Below the pieces are notes generated by a model that ran no database searches, was not told where the DNA came from, and worked only from the letters and a program-made list of their open reading frames with translations. From Acanthornis magna (lineage: Eukaryota; Chordata; Aves; Passeriformes; Acanthizidae): a stretch of 64,000 nucleotides of DNA. Shown piece after piece: positions 49,418-62,600 of this stretch; position 1 is the first letter of the stretch, and the number at the start of each line of letters is the position of its first letter. The stretch lies in contig JAWUZG010000001.1 in NCBI GenBank assembly GCA_036785705.1, forward strand, positions 5,084,001 to 5,148,000, given 5' to 3'. Both the position numbers and the translations under genes were made by a program.

Positions 49418-50864
49418 AAGATAGACATACGGTCTAGTACCTTCCCTTTTGCACTGTGCTGTCTCTTGGTATAATCTCATTTTAAATTGCAGAGATGCAT
49501 GTCGAGTGAATATATTATAGCAGGAAAAATCTTTGCTAAAGAGCACTGTATTCTCCTTGAATAAATGTTAACTTGGAACTATGAGAGTTTAATCCTATTG
49601 CTTTTGACAGCTTGATTCCATCAGTTGCTTCTCTGAAAGAATAATTATCATAGTAATTACAAAGTAAAGAAAACTAAATATTTGCCTACTATAAATGATC
49701 CTGGAACTTCATGAATTTTAAGAGAAAAATTATGAGGAGGAGTAATCTTTCTGGATAGACCTGATGCTTTTTTTTTCAACTGACCAGACATGTATAAAAA
49801 ATATTTAAGGGCTCAGACCTCATCAATTTTGGTTTCAGTTTTATGCCTAAATATGCTTCACATGTTCCCCTTAATCTTACTGCTTTATGCTCTTGACAGT
49901 AGAAAAACACCATTACTCCTTAGAAATGCTTGAGGTTAAATGCAGTAAAGACAAATAGATGCTTAAGAATTTTGCCCTAGTTTCTCACTATGTGCTTGGA
50001 GATGGTAAATCTATGCATTTTACGATCCTTACTTGACAAAATTTGAAGGGTCCATCAGACATCTGTGGATATTTTGTATCAGTGAAAAATATTAGGAAGA
50101 ACTGAAAAACTTTAATTTTTGTACAACCAATAATCATCATATTACTCTAGTGATACTTACGTCATTTGGAGGGAGAAGGTCTGTTTTGTTTTCTCCATCC
50201 TGATAATTTAGGTACGAGTCCAAAAAATATCTCTGACAATGTAAGAGACAAGCTGTTAGTGAAAGATGCAGGCAGCTTTACCACTTTGGTAAGTCTTTCT
50301 GGTTGCAACTTAATATGTTTGATGAGGTTCCTGCCATCAGAGCTGAGTTCAGGGCTTAATTCTACAATTCAGGCTTGTACAGCAGTTCAGGACTTCTGTA
50401 GTGCATCTTGCTGCAGGAAGTGCTGAGAGCAGACCAACATGCTGAAATGATGGGTTTCTCTACAGAGTGTTTTAGGAGGGATTTTGTATTTGAACATAGA
50501 AATCACACCTGGAACTCACTGCACAGCCAGATCAAAACTGTATCAGCTTCAGAGCTGACCTAGGCCTTCCAAACTCCTATAACCTGGGCACAAAAAATAA
50601 TCATTATCTTGAAAGTACAAATTAAACACAGGAAATTGGAATCTGGGATAAATGCAGACTCAGTGAAATTACAGACATGAGTTAAAGTAATTCAGTTTTT
50701 ACAAGCTGAGGTGTAAACTCCCTATAATAGGGGGTTTTGATGTGGAAAGGAAAAAGATTACGTACATGATAATTTACGTTTATATCAGAAATTATAAACT
50801 TGTCATAATTAGTATATAGGCATGTCTGTCTATCTTTGTAACATTAAAGTGACTGTGCTTTCGG

Positions 50865-50955
50865 TTCATAGAACAATTTGGGTAAAGATCATCTACTTCC
50901 AATCCCCCTGCCATTGGCAAAGGTACCTCTCACGTGACCAGGCTGCTCACAGTGT
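50865..50955 (-). mobile_element. CR1 LINE 3' fragment, - orientation
   Basis: TTCATAGAACAATTTGGGT, then AAAGATCATCTACTTCCAA, then CCCCCTGCCATTGGCAAAGG and ACCTCTCACGTGACCAGG follow the reverse complement of the CR1 3' end. The corresponding consensus wording is TCATAGAAT..TTTGGGTTGG, GATCATC..GTCCAA, CCCCCTGCCATGGGCAGGG and ACCTCTCACTAGACCAGG. The GGTTGGAA block is partly lost. Similarity ends soon after the GGCTGCTCA step. Confidence 0.78.
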
Positions 50956-52330
50956 GCAATAGTGTGCACTTCAAACATTAGCAGACCTTAAACTCTCCAT
51001 CTTTGAGATAGTCCTGCAATTTTATCTGCTTCTAGATGAAGCTGATGTTGCTGTTCCTTGTCTGGCTGAAGACAGAGGTTGTCCTCAGCTGATAGAAGCA
51101 ATGTGGTACCTGTTTGGACTATAGGGCAAGAGGAGCCTGCAGCATTGGTGTGGACTTTTAGTTCAAAACCATTATTCTCTGAACTGTGCTGTGGGATACA
51201 TTTCCTGGCACAGTGCAGCCCCACAATGTCTCTACTTTTATGGTTTCATACTCTGGACATTGCCTCAGGTACTGGCTCAGCAGCAGAAAAGGCAATAGGG
51301 AGACCGAACATGTGCAGGTTGTGCATCTTGGCCTGCCAAGAGTTACAGATGTGATTGATCTTACTTGCATGTTTCCATTTTAATAATTATTTCTAGCCCA
51401 TTCTGTCACTCTGAGCCGAAAGCAGCATTCACATAATGTCGCTTTTTTAAAACTGGGGAAGAAAGATACTTTAATTCCAGCACATTTCTGGAGTATTACT
51501 CATTCTATTTATTAATTGGCTAGGAGTTGGTTCTCCTCCATCCATTCCTGTGGAATTTCTTATTGCACCATTTCTTTTATTTACAATATGTACTTCATCT
51601 TACCTTACCTTTAGGCTAGACTTTCCCCTAGGGTTAGGGCAAGAAGCAAAGTCTTCAAGGTCTGGAACACATAAGAAAATATGCACTAACATTTGTAATT
51701 GTCAGGGATTCCAAAAGACGGTATAAAGTTTTAAATAAATATTTTGGCATCTAGATCACATTGAAAATTTAGGATTTACCCTTAAATGCCTTTACTAACA
51801 CAAGAAATCACTTTTGAAACTAACTGTGGAGTACTGTATGAAACTATGGTGAAGACAAGGTTGTGGAAATTGCTGGTATTCTCCTTGTTGGGTTGAGTCA
51901 GAGAATTTCCATAAAATATTATGTGTCTTGCTTTTTTTGCTGGAAAAACTAGAAATAACTTTAAATATTGCCAAACATTGCTCTGGCTTGCTTAGAGAAC
52001 TTGCTTAAAAATGTTGCTAGTCCTTCACTAAGGAAAGCTCCAGTGGGGCTCTAATTTTGAGCAAGGCCTTGAGATACTACAAAACCACTATTTTGACTTG
52101 CCTAGAAAACCTGAGTGAATAAAGTTTTCCACACTTCAGATCCTTCTTAAAAATGATACTATTTTCAGTATACCTAAGTACTCCCTATGTTCAGCTTTAC
52201 ATGTGGAAAGATTAATTCAGAAGACCAAATGGAAAGATTCTTTAATAACTGGAGTTTCTTCTCAGAGTTACCAGAAGCTCCAAGCCACTCAGCATTCCTG
52301 AATTCAACTTTTATTATTAATTTGCATGAT
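50956..52330. other. Unique non-coding sequence, no gene seen
   Basis: Overlapping frames of 65-91 codons on both strands at 50988-51383 are not recognisable. 51.4-52.3 kb is AT-rich, with no frame or repeat of note. Confidence 0.65.
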
Positions 52331-52331
52331 T

Positions 52332-52347
52332 GTCACTAGATGGCAGC
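52332..52347 (+). promoter_or_regulatory. CTCF core motif candidate
   Basis: GTCACTAGATGGCAGC matches the CTCF core CCASYAGRKGGCRS at every position except the first (T for C). CTCF is the vertebrate insulator and loop-anchor zinc-finger protein, and motif direction sets loop direction. A second match on the same strand lies about 735 bp downstream. Occupancy cannot be judged from sequence. Confidence 0.5.
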
Positions 52348-52354
52348 ATCAGTA

Positions 52355-52406
52355 TTAGTAAAAATCCACCAGAAAAGCTGTTAGTAAAAATCTGCAAGAA
52401 AAGCTG
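52355..52406. repeat. 26-bp tandem duplication beside CTCF-like site
   Basis: Two adjacent 26-bp units (52355-52380 and 52381-52406) share TTAGTAAAAATC and AGAAAAGCTG, with three differences in the central four bases. The array starts 8 bp after the CTCF-like core. Confidence 0.9.
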
Positions 52407-53067
52407 TTCCCCAGCATGGAATAAAAAATACATCTGTTTGTCCATGCAATGAGATTGACCATGCTAAAACTAGAAGATTGAAAACAGTTTTTTTCAGTGA
52501 TTAAATAGTTTATTTGTTACATTTTGGTGCTGTCCAGTTCGTGTCCTGGAGAGATCTCTCTTAATTTTCTCCACTGATTACATCCAGCTGTTAAACTCAG
52601 GATGCAGCAGATGATATCTAGACAATATTTGTCTTTAGGTCTGATGTCCAGTACAACTAAATTTTTACCATTAGATATCAGTCCTTATTATCCATATCAG
52701 AGTAATTCACAATATGTGTCTTTCAAGAGCAAGTGAGATCTGCTAGGCTGGTACTTGATTGTCAGTAAAAGCCAACGTCAAATGCTTCCCAGACTTCTCT
52801 TTTGAAATCAGTAGAGGCCTAAATTTCCAATAAAGCTATGCAATGTGTCTGTGTTGTAAAGAAATCATGACTTTCTACTCATCTGGGAAAAAATCCACAA
52901 ACCCCACCATTTTGGTCTTCATTCTTGGCATCAGTTTATAATTTGCTTACCTGTCATGTTTTTGCTCATGAATATAAGATCTCCAAACAGATTTTCAGGG
53001 CAGATACAGATGGTTGTAGTGCCTGAATCCCTGTACGGAAAGAAATTAGTGCAAAGATTTATTTAAC

Positions 53068-53083
53068 CACTAGATGGTAGCAA
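53068..53083 (+). promoter_or_regulatory. Second CTCF core motif candidate
   Basis: CCACTAGATGGTAGCA fits the CTCF core CCASYAGRKGGCRS except for T in place of the C in GGC. It shares CACTAGATGG with the site at 52332 and has the same orientation. The substituted C is an important contact position, so binding may be weaker. Confidence 0.38.
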
Positions 53084-56000
53084 GACTGCACACCTAGAGG
53101 AAAGCAGCCTAAATTTGTTTGTTTGTACCAAAAATTACCAGAACAGGTTGGGTGGCAGGTGATCATCAATAGACAATTCAGCCTTTAGATGAGTTTTACT
53201 AGCTTTAGTGTTTCACCTCGACATAAAATCAGTTTTCGTCTACCTGAATCTGTGTGAGCAGTCTCTGAAATTCAGACTTGTAGTTCAGGTGTGTTTATAT
53301 TATTTTGGGTTTGTGTTTTGTTTGTTGTTGAAAAGAAGGGAAAAAAGGAGAGAGATCAAACAGTGGGATATTAGATGAACCTGAAAAATTAGTAATAAAC
53401 ATAAAAACTAGGATCTTAGAAATATCCACTTTTCTTTTTCCACTGGTTGCCTCCTTCAAATTCACAGATTTCAGAAATACAGTGATAAAAGAATAATCAA
53501 AAGACAATATGGATTTTCCACTTACAAACTTTGTTATCATCTTTGAGAGACATAGGGTGTCACTGGTTAAAGCAAATATCCATGAGCATTATTAAGCCCC
53601 TCAGATAATTTGTTAGGATGTTATCATATCTCTGTTGAAAAAGTCTGCCCGTGTTTAAGGGACACAAGACTGTTCATGGTAAAGGGAAACATACTGGATC
53701 TTAGGCAACTAAAAGATTTGCTGTAGTCTGGGTCTCTGATACTGCTCAGAGCTTGTGTTTAGGGCTGGTTCAGGTGTCTGAAACTCCTGCAGTGCATTCT
53801 GTGGAAAAAATGAGCCATCCTTGGCTATGATGATGCAAGGAGCCAGGGATATTGTATGAGCTGCAGAAATATTTCACCACTTTTCAGGGACGGGCCTCAA
53901 GTGTATCAAGAAGTAGCTGCCTTAATTTTCAAGGACCATTTATAAAGTGCTGCAACATCTGTCACATTTTAAGAGTTGGCTTGTGAAGACAGGCGTGATG
54001 TTTCGAGCGGAAGGGAAGGCTGAGGTAAAACCACGTGGAAATATTTTGGCTTGAAAGAGCAGAGCAGAGCGTTGATTGTGCCAGTATCTCTAGATTAAGG
54101 TCTTTGGCCGTTCTCTAAATCAATGTTACCGTATCTGAACTCCCAGAAAGCACGGCTTCAGTGTACTAAAAGTCTCATTAACTTATCCCCCTCCCAATCT
54201 TCTGTCATTAGGACCATATTTTAAAAATCTGTTTACAGTATAAAGTATTTCTGAGATTAGTATGTATCGGGATGATATAAAAATAACCACAGCTCTGGAT
54301 CAAATGAGGGTTTTATCAGTATTCTTGGAGCTCCTTAGCTTTATTACTGTGTCTCTGAACACAAGAGATCAGGAGCCTTGGTAATGTTTGTGAAAAATGT
54401 TTCCTGATAAACCCAAAACTGAATAGATTGCGAACAAAAAGAATTAAAATGGCGAAGTAAAGACTGTAAAGTAAAAAATCTATCTTGTCCTCCTAAACTT
54501 TATCCTGTTCAAAACTTTGCTTACTAATCTTTTATGCTGTCCCAAAGTTCAGAAGCAAAACAAAGGAAACACAGATATAAGGGACTTAAATAAAGGAAAG
54601 AATAAGTTTCAGTTTTTAAAGCCTTATGCCATCCACAGGAGAATTTTGCAGAGGTGGAGGTGTGGGAGCTCTGAGCAGCAGTTGCAGGGGGACATTTGCT
54701 GAAGGAAAAGTTGGCTGGCTCTGGAGCAGACATCTCAGGTCTGATAAGAAAACAGAGTCCCCAGGCCTAGCAACGAGCTTGCCAAGCCTTCTATTTAGAG
54801 CCTGAAACCAGCTTCACATCAGAAGTGAACATGTGGAACCCACATGTGTTTACAAGTTAGCTGGGGCCTGGGAGAGCCTCGGGCTATTTATCCATGTGTC
54901 TGTCAGTACCCTGCCTTCCTGCATGCTCCTTGTCAGGGTGCAGTCCTTCCCTTGTGCTTCTGAGTGCTCAGATTTTTTCTTTTGGTGTGTGTTTTTACAG
55001 GGAGAAAGTAAAAAAAGAAAAAAAAAATAGCCCAACCAAACCAACCACCTCTCAACACTGTCCTATGGCAGTTAATGTATGTGCTATGGTTGTCGGTATC
55101 ACTTCATTTTTATCACTCTTAGTGCTTTTGCTGTCACGTAGAGGCACATAAGCAAGAACATTCCTGTCACATAGAGCCACTTTCTTCTAAACTTTAGCTA
55201 TTATCATACCAGGAGTCACAGACAGGGCCAGTAGCCTCTGCTGATAAGAGGAAATCAAAGATGTTGATGTGGCTAAGCTATTCTTTCTTTGGAATTGAAA
55301 ATTCTCCCCTCCTGGCGCATTTACATGCTGTGAAGACATTTTCAGGCAATTTCACCATTTTATAAATGTAGTGATAACTGTGCTCTGAGTGACTGAACAG
55401 TCCTCAGTTTTGTCCAGGCAGACAACCTGTGCCTGGAGGAGCTTTGTGTAGGAGAGGTGTCAGTAGGGCATAGGCAGAGGCTTGGGCTCAGGAATAAGAT
55501 TGTAATTGGATTGGATCATCAAGGTAATATTCCTTACATATTCTCTTCTTTCCTCAAACACCTCACAAAGTATCTTTGTTATTTAGACTCTCACATTAAA
55601 GGATATCAGAGATCAAAATTGGGAAAGACAAGGTAAAAAACTTGCTCTCCTTGTACTGCTTTATTCCTCTAAGGGACTGCTCTATCTGAGCCCTGTTTGT
55701 TGACAGAAGAAACGATGTGTCTTTATATTTCATGTCCCAATTCTCTAATTGCCAAAAGTTAATATAATTAGGGAATATTCAAAATGAAAGAATTGACAGA
55801 ATCTGTGGCATTTTCTTCTCATGAAACCGTGATCTTAGGATGTTTTATGCAGGATAGGGGAAGAGAAAAATTAACACTGGGGTGGCTGTGTGCCATTATT
55901 CTCCATTTCAAATAAGTAATGCCTTGAAGGAGGAAGGAAAATAAAATTGTGGTCAACTATACTGAGGTCTCATCACTCTTGTTTATCTTTTTATTTCTTT

Positions 56001-59000
56001 TTACTTTCTGCTGACTTTTTTCTTCTTTCAGCAACTGTTGTGGCACTTTTTCAACTCTAAATTCACAAGCAGAATCATTTATTTTAAGAATGTCTTTGCT
56101 TTAACTTCTAGTTGAACACCTTTTGCAGTGTTCCCAAGCCTTGCTAACCACAGCAGCATTACAGCAATGATTTAATTATTTCCTTTTCAGTATTTATTTG
56201 AGACAAAAGTTCCCTGACAAATCTCAAATCCTCTACATTTGTTTTAGAAAAGGAGCATATGTCACGAATACTAAGCAGTCAGGTACTCCTACTGAAGTAG
56301 TCCCTAACCACTATTTAATCATGTTAGCAAACTGTGAACATTTCTGGCCAGACTTATTGCACTACCAGCAAAAAATATATTTGATGTTCCTTCTTTGTAG
56401 ACTTCCCAATCCCTGTTCTTCACAATGGTATAGAAACAGCCATCATATACTACAGATGTACTTGCAAAGGACTTCCACAAAGTTTTGTCCTATAGCATAC
56501 CATAATCCTTATCTGAGGACAGATAAGAGATCTGGAATGTACAGTTTTTATGAGGCTTTTTAATACAAAAAAATAATTGGTAAAATTTGCTTTGCTGGAA
56601 CACTTAAAGCTTTTCAGGGAAAAGATTTTTGTTCCCAAAAGTAACAGGACTCTTCTGCGTGACTGAGTTTTCTGACGGTGTCTTCTGCAGATGTTATAAT
56701 AGTCATTTAAATTCACAGGATATTCACCTCATGCAACCTGAGCATTGCGGGAGGGAGAAGACATTTTTCTGCCAAACATTGCTTTTTAGTATGTATGAAA
56801 CCTATGCTTTTCAAGTTATTGGGGTGGAGGGGGGTGAACCAAAGCAGTCACAAGCAAAATCCCCCAACTTCTAGGGGTTGGCCCAAGAAGAAACAATCTG
56901 AAATCTCCCTAATGTTACTATTGTTTCATAGTGACTCACAGAATTGTTGAGGTATTTCTCTTGAGCATACCCTGCTAACCATAGAAGGGACTGAAACATA
57001 TAAAATCTGAGCATGAAACCAGGAGAAATCACAGGAGGAAAGGAAAGCAAACCCAGTCTTTTGGTCTCTGCACTTCCTGTCCTCATTAGCTACACTGCTT
57101 CTCCCTCCTTGAGGAATGAAACACAAAACATGGGAGGATTTCCTGTGAGGAAAGGATCAAACTTTATCACAAAAGATTCCACTGTCATAATGGAGGGGAA
57201 TATACTGCTCAAACAGGTTAGATAGAAACACAGACTCTGGTAAGTTTTAAGAATGAAAATACTGGAGTAGCAGAGCTTCAGCTCTCTGCAGCACAACACA
57301 TTGCCTCATCTCTCAACACCCTCAAGCTAAGCTACTATAAGAAGCAGAAGTCCATATTAGGTGGTTAAACAATGAAAATATTCATAGCAGAAGATGAGAC
57401 AATGAACCACAGCAATACTGATGTGTTTTGTGATGGAAGGACACCACCCTTCATACCCTTGCAGTGTGTATTAATAGTTCTCAACATCTGTTACCCATCT
57501 CCTTGATGGTAGGATACAAAAGGAGTGGTTTTAGCTTCTTTTTGTGCTGGCTAGACCTACATCTCAAGGGCCACCGTGAGCTTCGCTCTTGCACTACTTT
57601 CACCGTAATTATTCTTGGCTATCTTTAATTAAAACCATCTGAGAAAGCTACAGAGTTGAGACATCTCTGAAACACAGGCAGTTAAAATATTGATTATGTA
57701 AAGTGAGTCATAGTGATGGCTATGAAATTTTGGCAAACAAATATGTACCTTTAAATTTCAACCTCTCTTCCCCTTTTTTCCTAATAATTTTTCAGTGGAC
57801 ATTTAGTGAGTTAATAATAAACAAAAGAAATATCTTCCAATGGTTTCTTCTTGCCATTCATACAAATACATCCCAGAATGTTAGAGTAACTTTCCCATGT
57901 CAGCCCTCATGTAATTTCAGAGGGTGCTGACAGTGCTCAGACTTCAAGGTTTGCTAGGAACCAGCAGGATGCATGGGACTGGATTTGGCACCTGAAGATG
58001 CCGATGGATATTCATTAGAATCCCCATAAGTCACTGTGTGCTTGATTCCCACGCTTTCTCACAAATTAATTATCTGATTATCAAAGAAAATCTCAGTAGT
58101 TGCTCACCCTTAAAGGCATTCCTAAGGCTACCATTCCAGACATAAGTCTTGATGTCAGAAGGTCTACAATTGCCATGTATTGTGGAAAAAAAAGAGGTTT
58201 TCTGCTTGAGAAATGTAATGTTCTGCTGCCAATTATATACCCAGTCTGAGTTGTTGACAGTTTCCTTTTCCTTTCACACTTAGGCAACATCTCTGGTCAT
58301 AGAAAATTAAGCAAAGGCCTCAGGAAAGAAACAGAGAAATTTATTTTGGGGGAGAAAAAAGTGAATCTCTGAGCCAGCTCTCTGATGGCTGGTCTTTTGA
58401 GATTTACACAGGCTCTCCTGGGTCTGATTTATGAGGGAATTTTCTGGGCCAGAATGAATTTCTGAAGAACACCATCTACACAAAGTAAAACAAACAAAAG
58501 AAAACAGGAATCATGAGTATAAAATAATACATTTACTTTCTTCCTCTTCTGAAACCACCTTTCAGTCTGGTGATGGTGATCCTTTATCATACAGGAGAGA
58601 CATAGCAGTGCTAGTAGGAAAAACTGGAGATAACGCCGAGAAAAAGGAGGCAGAGAACTGAAACCACATTAAAAATTGGAGCTATAAAATATGATAGAAA
58701 GAAAAACACTGGAAGGCAGAAGAAGGCTAAGACACATAATTAATTAATAATGCACCATGGCATGAAAAGATCTTGGGTTTTGAAAAAACAGTGGTAGGTC
58801 CATGAAGTTGGGTTTGTGTGCTTACTAAGCAGATATTGGAGTGAGAGCTTGCCTATATGATATCTGTGTGTGGATGTGGGGAGTTTCTTGGGGTAGGGAA
58901 GTTTCCTTCAAAATGTTTTTCTCTTTCAGTCTTGGATCTAATGAGAACCAAATGGTTCCTGGACGTAATTATTTCATAAGATCTGTTGAACAGACATTAG

Positions 59001-59640
59001 AACTTTCACCTGCTGTAATCCTAGCTCAAAGATGGTTTGCAAGGAGGAGGAAGAGTTCGGTGTCCTAGAGCCTTCTCGACTAAAATCTTTCAATTTATAG
59101 ATAATAAATCACTTAAAGCTGAAAACCACATTTAAGTAACACCTCATTGAGCCTTTTTAAAAACATTTTCTCTTGGTCTACCACATGTATAAATAGAGTT
59201 GAATAAAAATGATTTGTCTTGTTGATAATGAGACTAAAAGCACCAGTAGCAGAGTAATAATATATGCTTTCAGAAAAATCCTGTTAATGTTCTTTAAAAT
59301 ACTTGTCATCATTCAGACAATGGAAAGCTGTGTCTTTTGCTTGTTATACTGGAGGAAGGAAATATTAAAGTTAAAAACCTTCTATATTTTTAAGGGACAG
59401 ATTTATTTGCTAATAGGGGAAAAGGAATGTGCGTTTGAAGGAGCATGGAGAAACACTTTCAGGAAAGTGCTGCCATGATGGTGAAAGGTGCTAGTGTCCT
59501 ACTCACTGGGGAATACTGATTTAGATCTTTCAAGATGAAGTCCTTAACATTAAAATTGAACATAGAGGACCATGACAGATATGCCAGGGGAGAGACAGTC
59601 CATTCTTTTTATTTTCTTCCTATATTTTTTTGTTTGTTTT

Positions 59641-59644
<4 letters not shown>
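53084..59644. other. Unique non-coding sequence, no gene seen
   Basis: The longest frame is 121 codons (56198-56563, +), without a recognisable domain. Small overlapping frames at 54.5-55.2 kb and 56.4-57.3 kb lie on both strands. A pyrimidine-rich run ending in AG at about 56030 resembles a splice acceptor, but no exon follows that I can identify. No CR1 or satellite was seen. Confidence 0.65.

Positions 59645-59688
<44 letters not shown>
59645..59688. repeat. TA8-T28 simple repeat
   Basis: Eight TA units are followed directly by 28 T. Read on the - strand this is A28 followed by ATAT, which could be a retroposon-type tail. CR1 does not leave poly-A tails, and no processed gene copy is visible on the right. 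Polymerase slippage in assembly is likely. Confidence 0.9.
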
Positions 59689-59693
<5 letters not shown>

Positions 59694-62600
59694 CTAGTGA
59701 CTATTCTGCTCTTAATTTTTCTTCCAGCCTAGCTTTTCAGAAGTCGTGTTCACAGCCAGACTCACCTTTCCAGAAAAGGCTGGGACTAGGGATTTTTAAA
59801 TTATAAAACAGTGAGTGCCAAGGAAAAGGAGAGATGGTAAATCAGTTACAACTGTGAGACAGACACAAAGGAAAAGTCTGCCTCTTCCAAGAATGACACA
59901 AATTGCTTTGATGGAAGTGTCTGCAACACTAAAACGTTCTTATCTATACCTGGTTCCCTTACAAAAACTTTAATTTGAAAAAAAAAAGCCTCTGAAAAAT
60001 TAAAGAAAATATTAGAGAAAAGAGAAATAATCATATTATGAGAGAGAAAAGATGGGAAGACTGTTAAGAAGCATCTCTGAGGAAAATCTTTTCACTACTA
60101 TCTCACACTGCAGCTAAGTTACTTGATAGTATTTTGGTTGCTTTCTTACACAGACATCCCAAAGTTTATTTGCATGAAAATTTCTCTCTATATCCTTAAT
60201 TAGAACTCATGCCTCAGAGATTCCCTTATGTCTTGTGAATATCTTGACAAAAAAAAGTCAAATTATGCTTTCAAATTATCTTGCACAGATTCCTGGTCTT
60301 CACAATGAAGAGACCATATTGCAAACCAAAAAAAGTACCACAACACATCTTTCAGCAAGGATATCTTGCTGCATATGCCTCTAGGGTAAACTGTGGGATG
60401 TTGTGGTATCCTAGCAGAGTTGAAGAGCCAAAGTATTGCTCAGGCATTTCTCAGATCGTACGTCTCCCACAGAACTTGCTTCAGAAATTTAAGAAACAGT
60501 CATGGTTATTTTTCCATGTCAGGACATAATGAGGTATGTCACTCAGCCAAGACTTTTAGGAAATGAGACTGAGAAGCAATGAGCCATACTTAGGACACCA
60601 GGCACATTGGCAGTGCTCATTAGAAGGAAGTCAGACCTTTTCCTGGTAGATTCAAGGTATGCAAGAGATCAAACCAACATCCTTGCCCAGCTGCCTCCCT
60701 TCTGACAGTTCTCAAGCTGCTTCATCGTGCACTAAATCTAACATTAATTGAGTGTAAGTCCATGCAAGAGTGCTAATTAAAACAATGTACCTATTACATA
60801 CTCTTATGCCTTCAGGCAGCAAGAACACAAGAGACAGCTGCTGTTCCACGTCAGCGTATGGGAGGATAAGAGGTAATTGACCCTGCAGTTGTTAGGTTAA
60901 TTCACAGAGGGAAATCTCTTGCACAACTGGTGTTTCATCTGCTGTTGCATAAAAAACAACCGTACCAGAAGCGTTCTCTTTATATAAGCTATTAGTATAT
61001 AGTCATGAAGACTAATTACTTAAACAAGGACTTCCACAGGCACAGGAAACAAAGAAGTCATGTGCTCCATATATTTCTGCTGCATGCCTGACTGACTTCA
61101 GAGTCAAAGAAAGCACAGGCTCCATTTGAAACTTTTCCTCTGTCTGGGGCCTGCTTAGACACTTGTCCCATGTGGGAGATGCATGAACCTGGACATCTCC
61201 TTTTTGCCTCCATTAGGCATTACATACAGTTTTTCTTGCTGTAGCTAGTCATCCATTTTCACAAGATGGGTGGAAGCTTAATTGTATTTGGTACTTCTAC
61301 TCCCCTGCTGAATTCCTTTAATAAAGTATTGGTTTCACTGGGAGGAAAAAGGAAGTGCAAAATTAGGAATACACATGGACAGGCACACTGTCAGCAAAAG
61401 CCTCATGTTGTCCTTGTGAAGTTAAAACAACCACCTGCAGTGCCAGATAAGATAGTTTTCTTTACATACATGAGACTGTTGACTTTACTCCAGGGCTTCC
61501 AAAAAAATTATTTTTTTCTGTAATAAGGAAACCCACAAAATCCTGCAAGAACCCACAAAAACTAAGTTGTATTCAGCATGCAGAAGAAAACATGTAGGTC
61601 TCAATATGCTGGATGAGTGACTTTTAACATCCATTATTCCTTGGCAGAGGAAGATATGATGTTACATCCCTCAAAGGTTCCCTCCAAGAAGCACGAGGTG
61701 ATTTTCAATTAATAGATGTGTATCCGTTGAAGAGGGTCTAATCCACACCATTTGGATTCAAGCATGAATCTGAACTCCCTAAAGGTGTTCATGCCTGAGG
61801 TTTTGTGTTGATTTTTTATAGAGATAAAATGACCACCTACATGAATTTGTCTAGATCCCAGTCTAAAGTTTACGCTTAAAAAGTGGGCTGAATTTTCACT
61901 TAAGATTAAAAAAAAGGCTTGATCAAATCAAAGTTACATTTTAAAAATATTTTTCAATTTGCTTATGGGAAAAATTCAGAGGAGTTTCTGGAATGTAGAC
62001 AGGATTGTTTAACAAAATTAATAGAAGAGTTGAGCCCAGCCCTTTGGATGAAAATCTCAATCAATGCCTGCTAAAAAAAAAAAAAATGTTTTTTGTTTTT
62101 CTCTTAATTGAAAGAAACCCAGAACCTCCTCATAACATTGTAGGGCTACATGCCAGAGGAGCTTCTCATCTGACCCTGCCCACCAGCATCTCTTGCTTCT
62201 ACTCCACCCTGAAAAGGCAAGAACTGATTTTCACCAAAAAATTTTTAAACACTCAGTTATGCAAATATTCACAGCTGATAAGTAGTGTATTTTGTCTGAA
62301 CAGTGGACACCTTCTAGAATACCTAAAGTTAATTTGCTTTGCTAATCAAGTAATTGGCAGGGAACATAAATTAAAGTTCTGTTCAGGCATTTCCAGAGGG
62401 ATGCTCAGTAATACAAACTCATGCAGCGATTACCAGCTTTCATCTGTTGTTCCCCCAAAGACATTTTACACCTCTGTGCTGGAGCATGAAGGAGAGGATC
62501 AGTGAAACCATCTGTGTGTCAGTGTTGATCGGTGCAGCTGCTCCTCCTTCAGCTGCTGGTACAGCATTTCCCTCCTCACTGGGCATTTGCCTCTCCTGAC

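Larger units (their letters stand above)
48171..50864. other. Non-coding sequence with a possible LTR relic
   Basis: No gene is supported. 48400-48890 shows several CpGs, a pyrimidine-rich stretch and an AATAAA signal and is treated separately as a possible LTR relic. The rest is AT-rich unique sequence, apart from a 28-29-bp imperfect tandem duplication at 49361-49417. Confidence 0.55.

Noticed and set aside
55975..56035. Pyrimidine-rich run ending in TTTCAG
   Set aside because: It resembles an acceptor site, but the following sequence has no supported exon. Such runs are frequent in AT-rich non-coding DNA.
62005..62505. 166-codon frame
   Set aside because: It passes through a long A-run giving KKKK, has no domain that I recognise, and a chance origin is likely.
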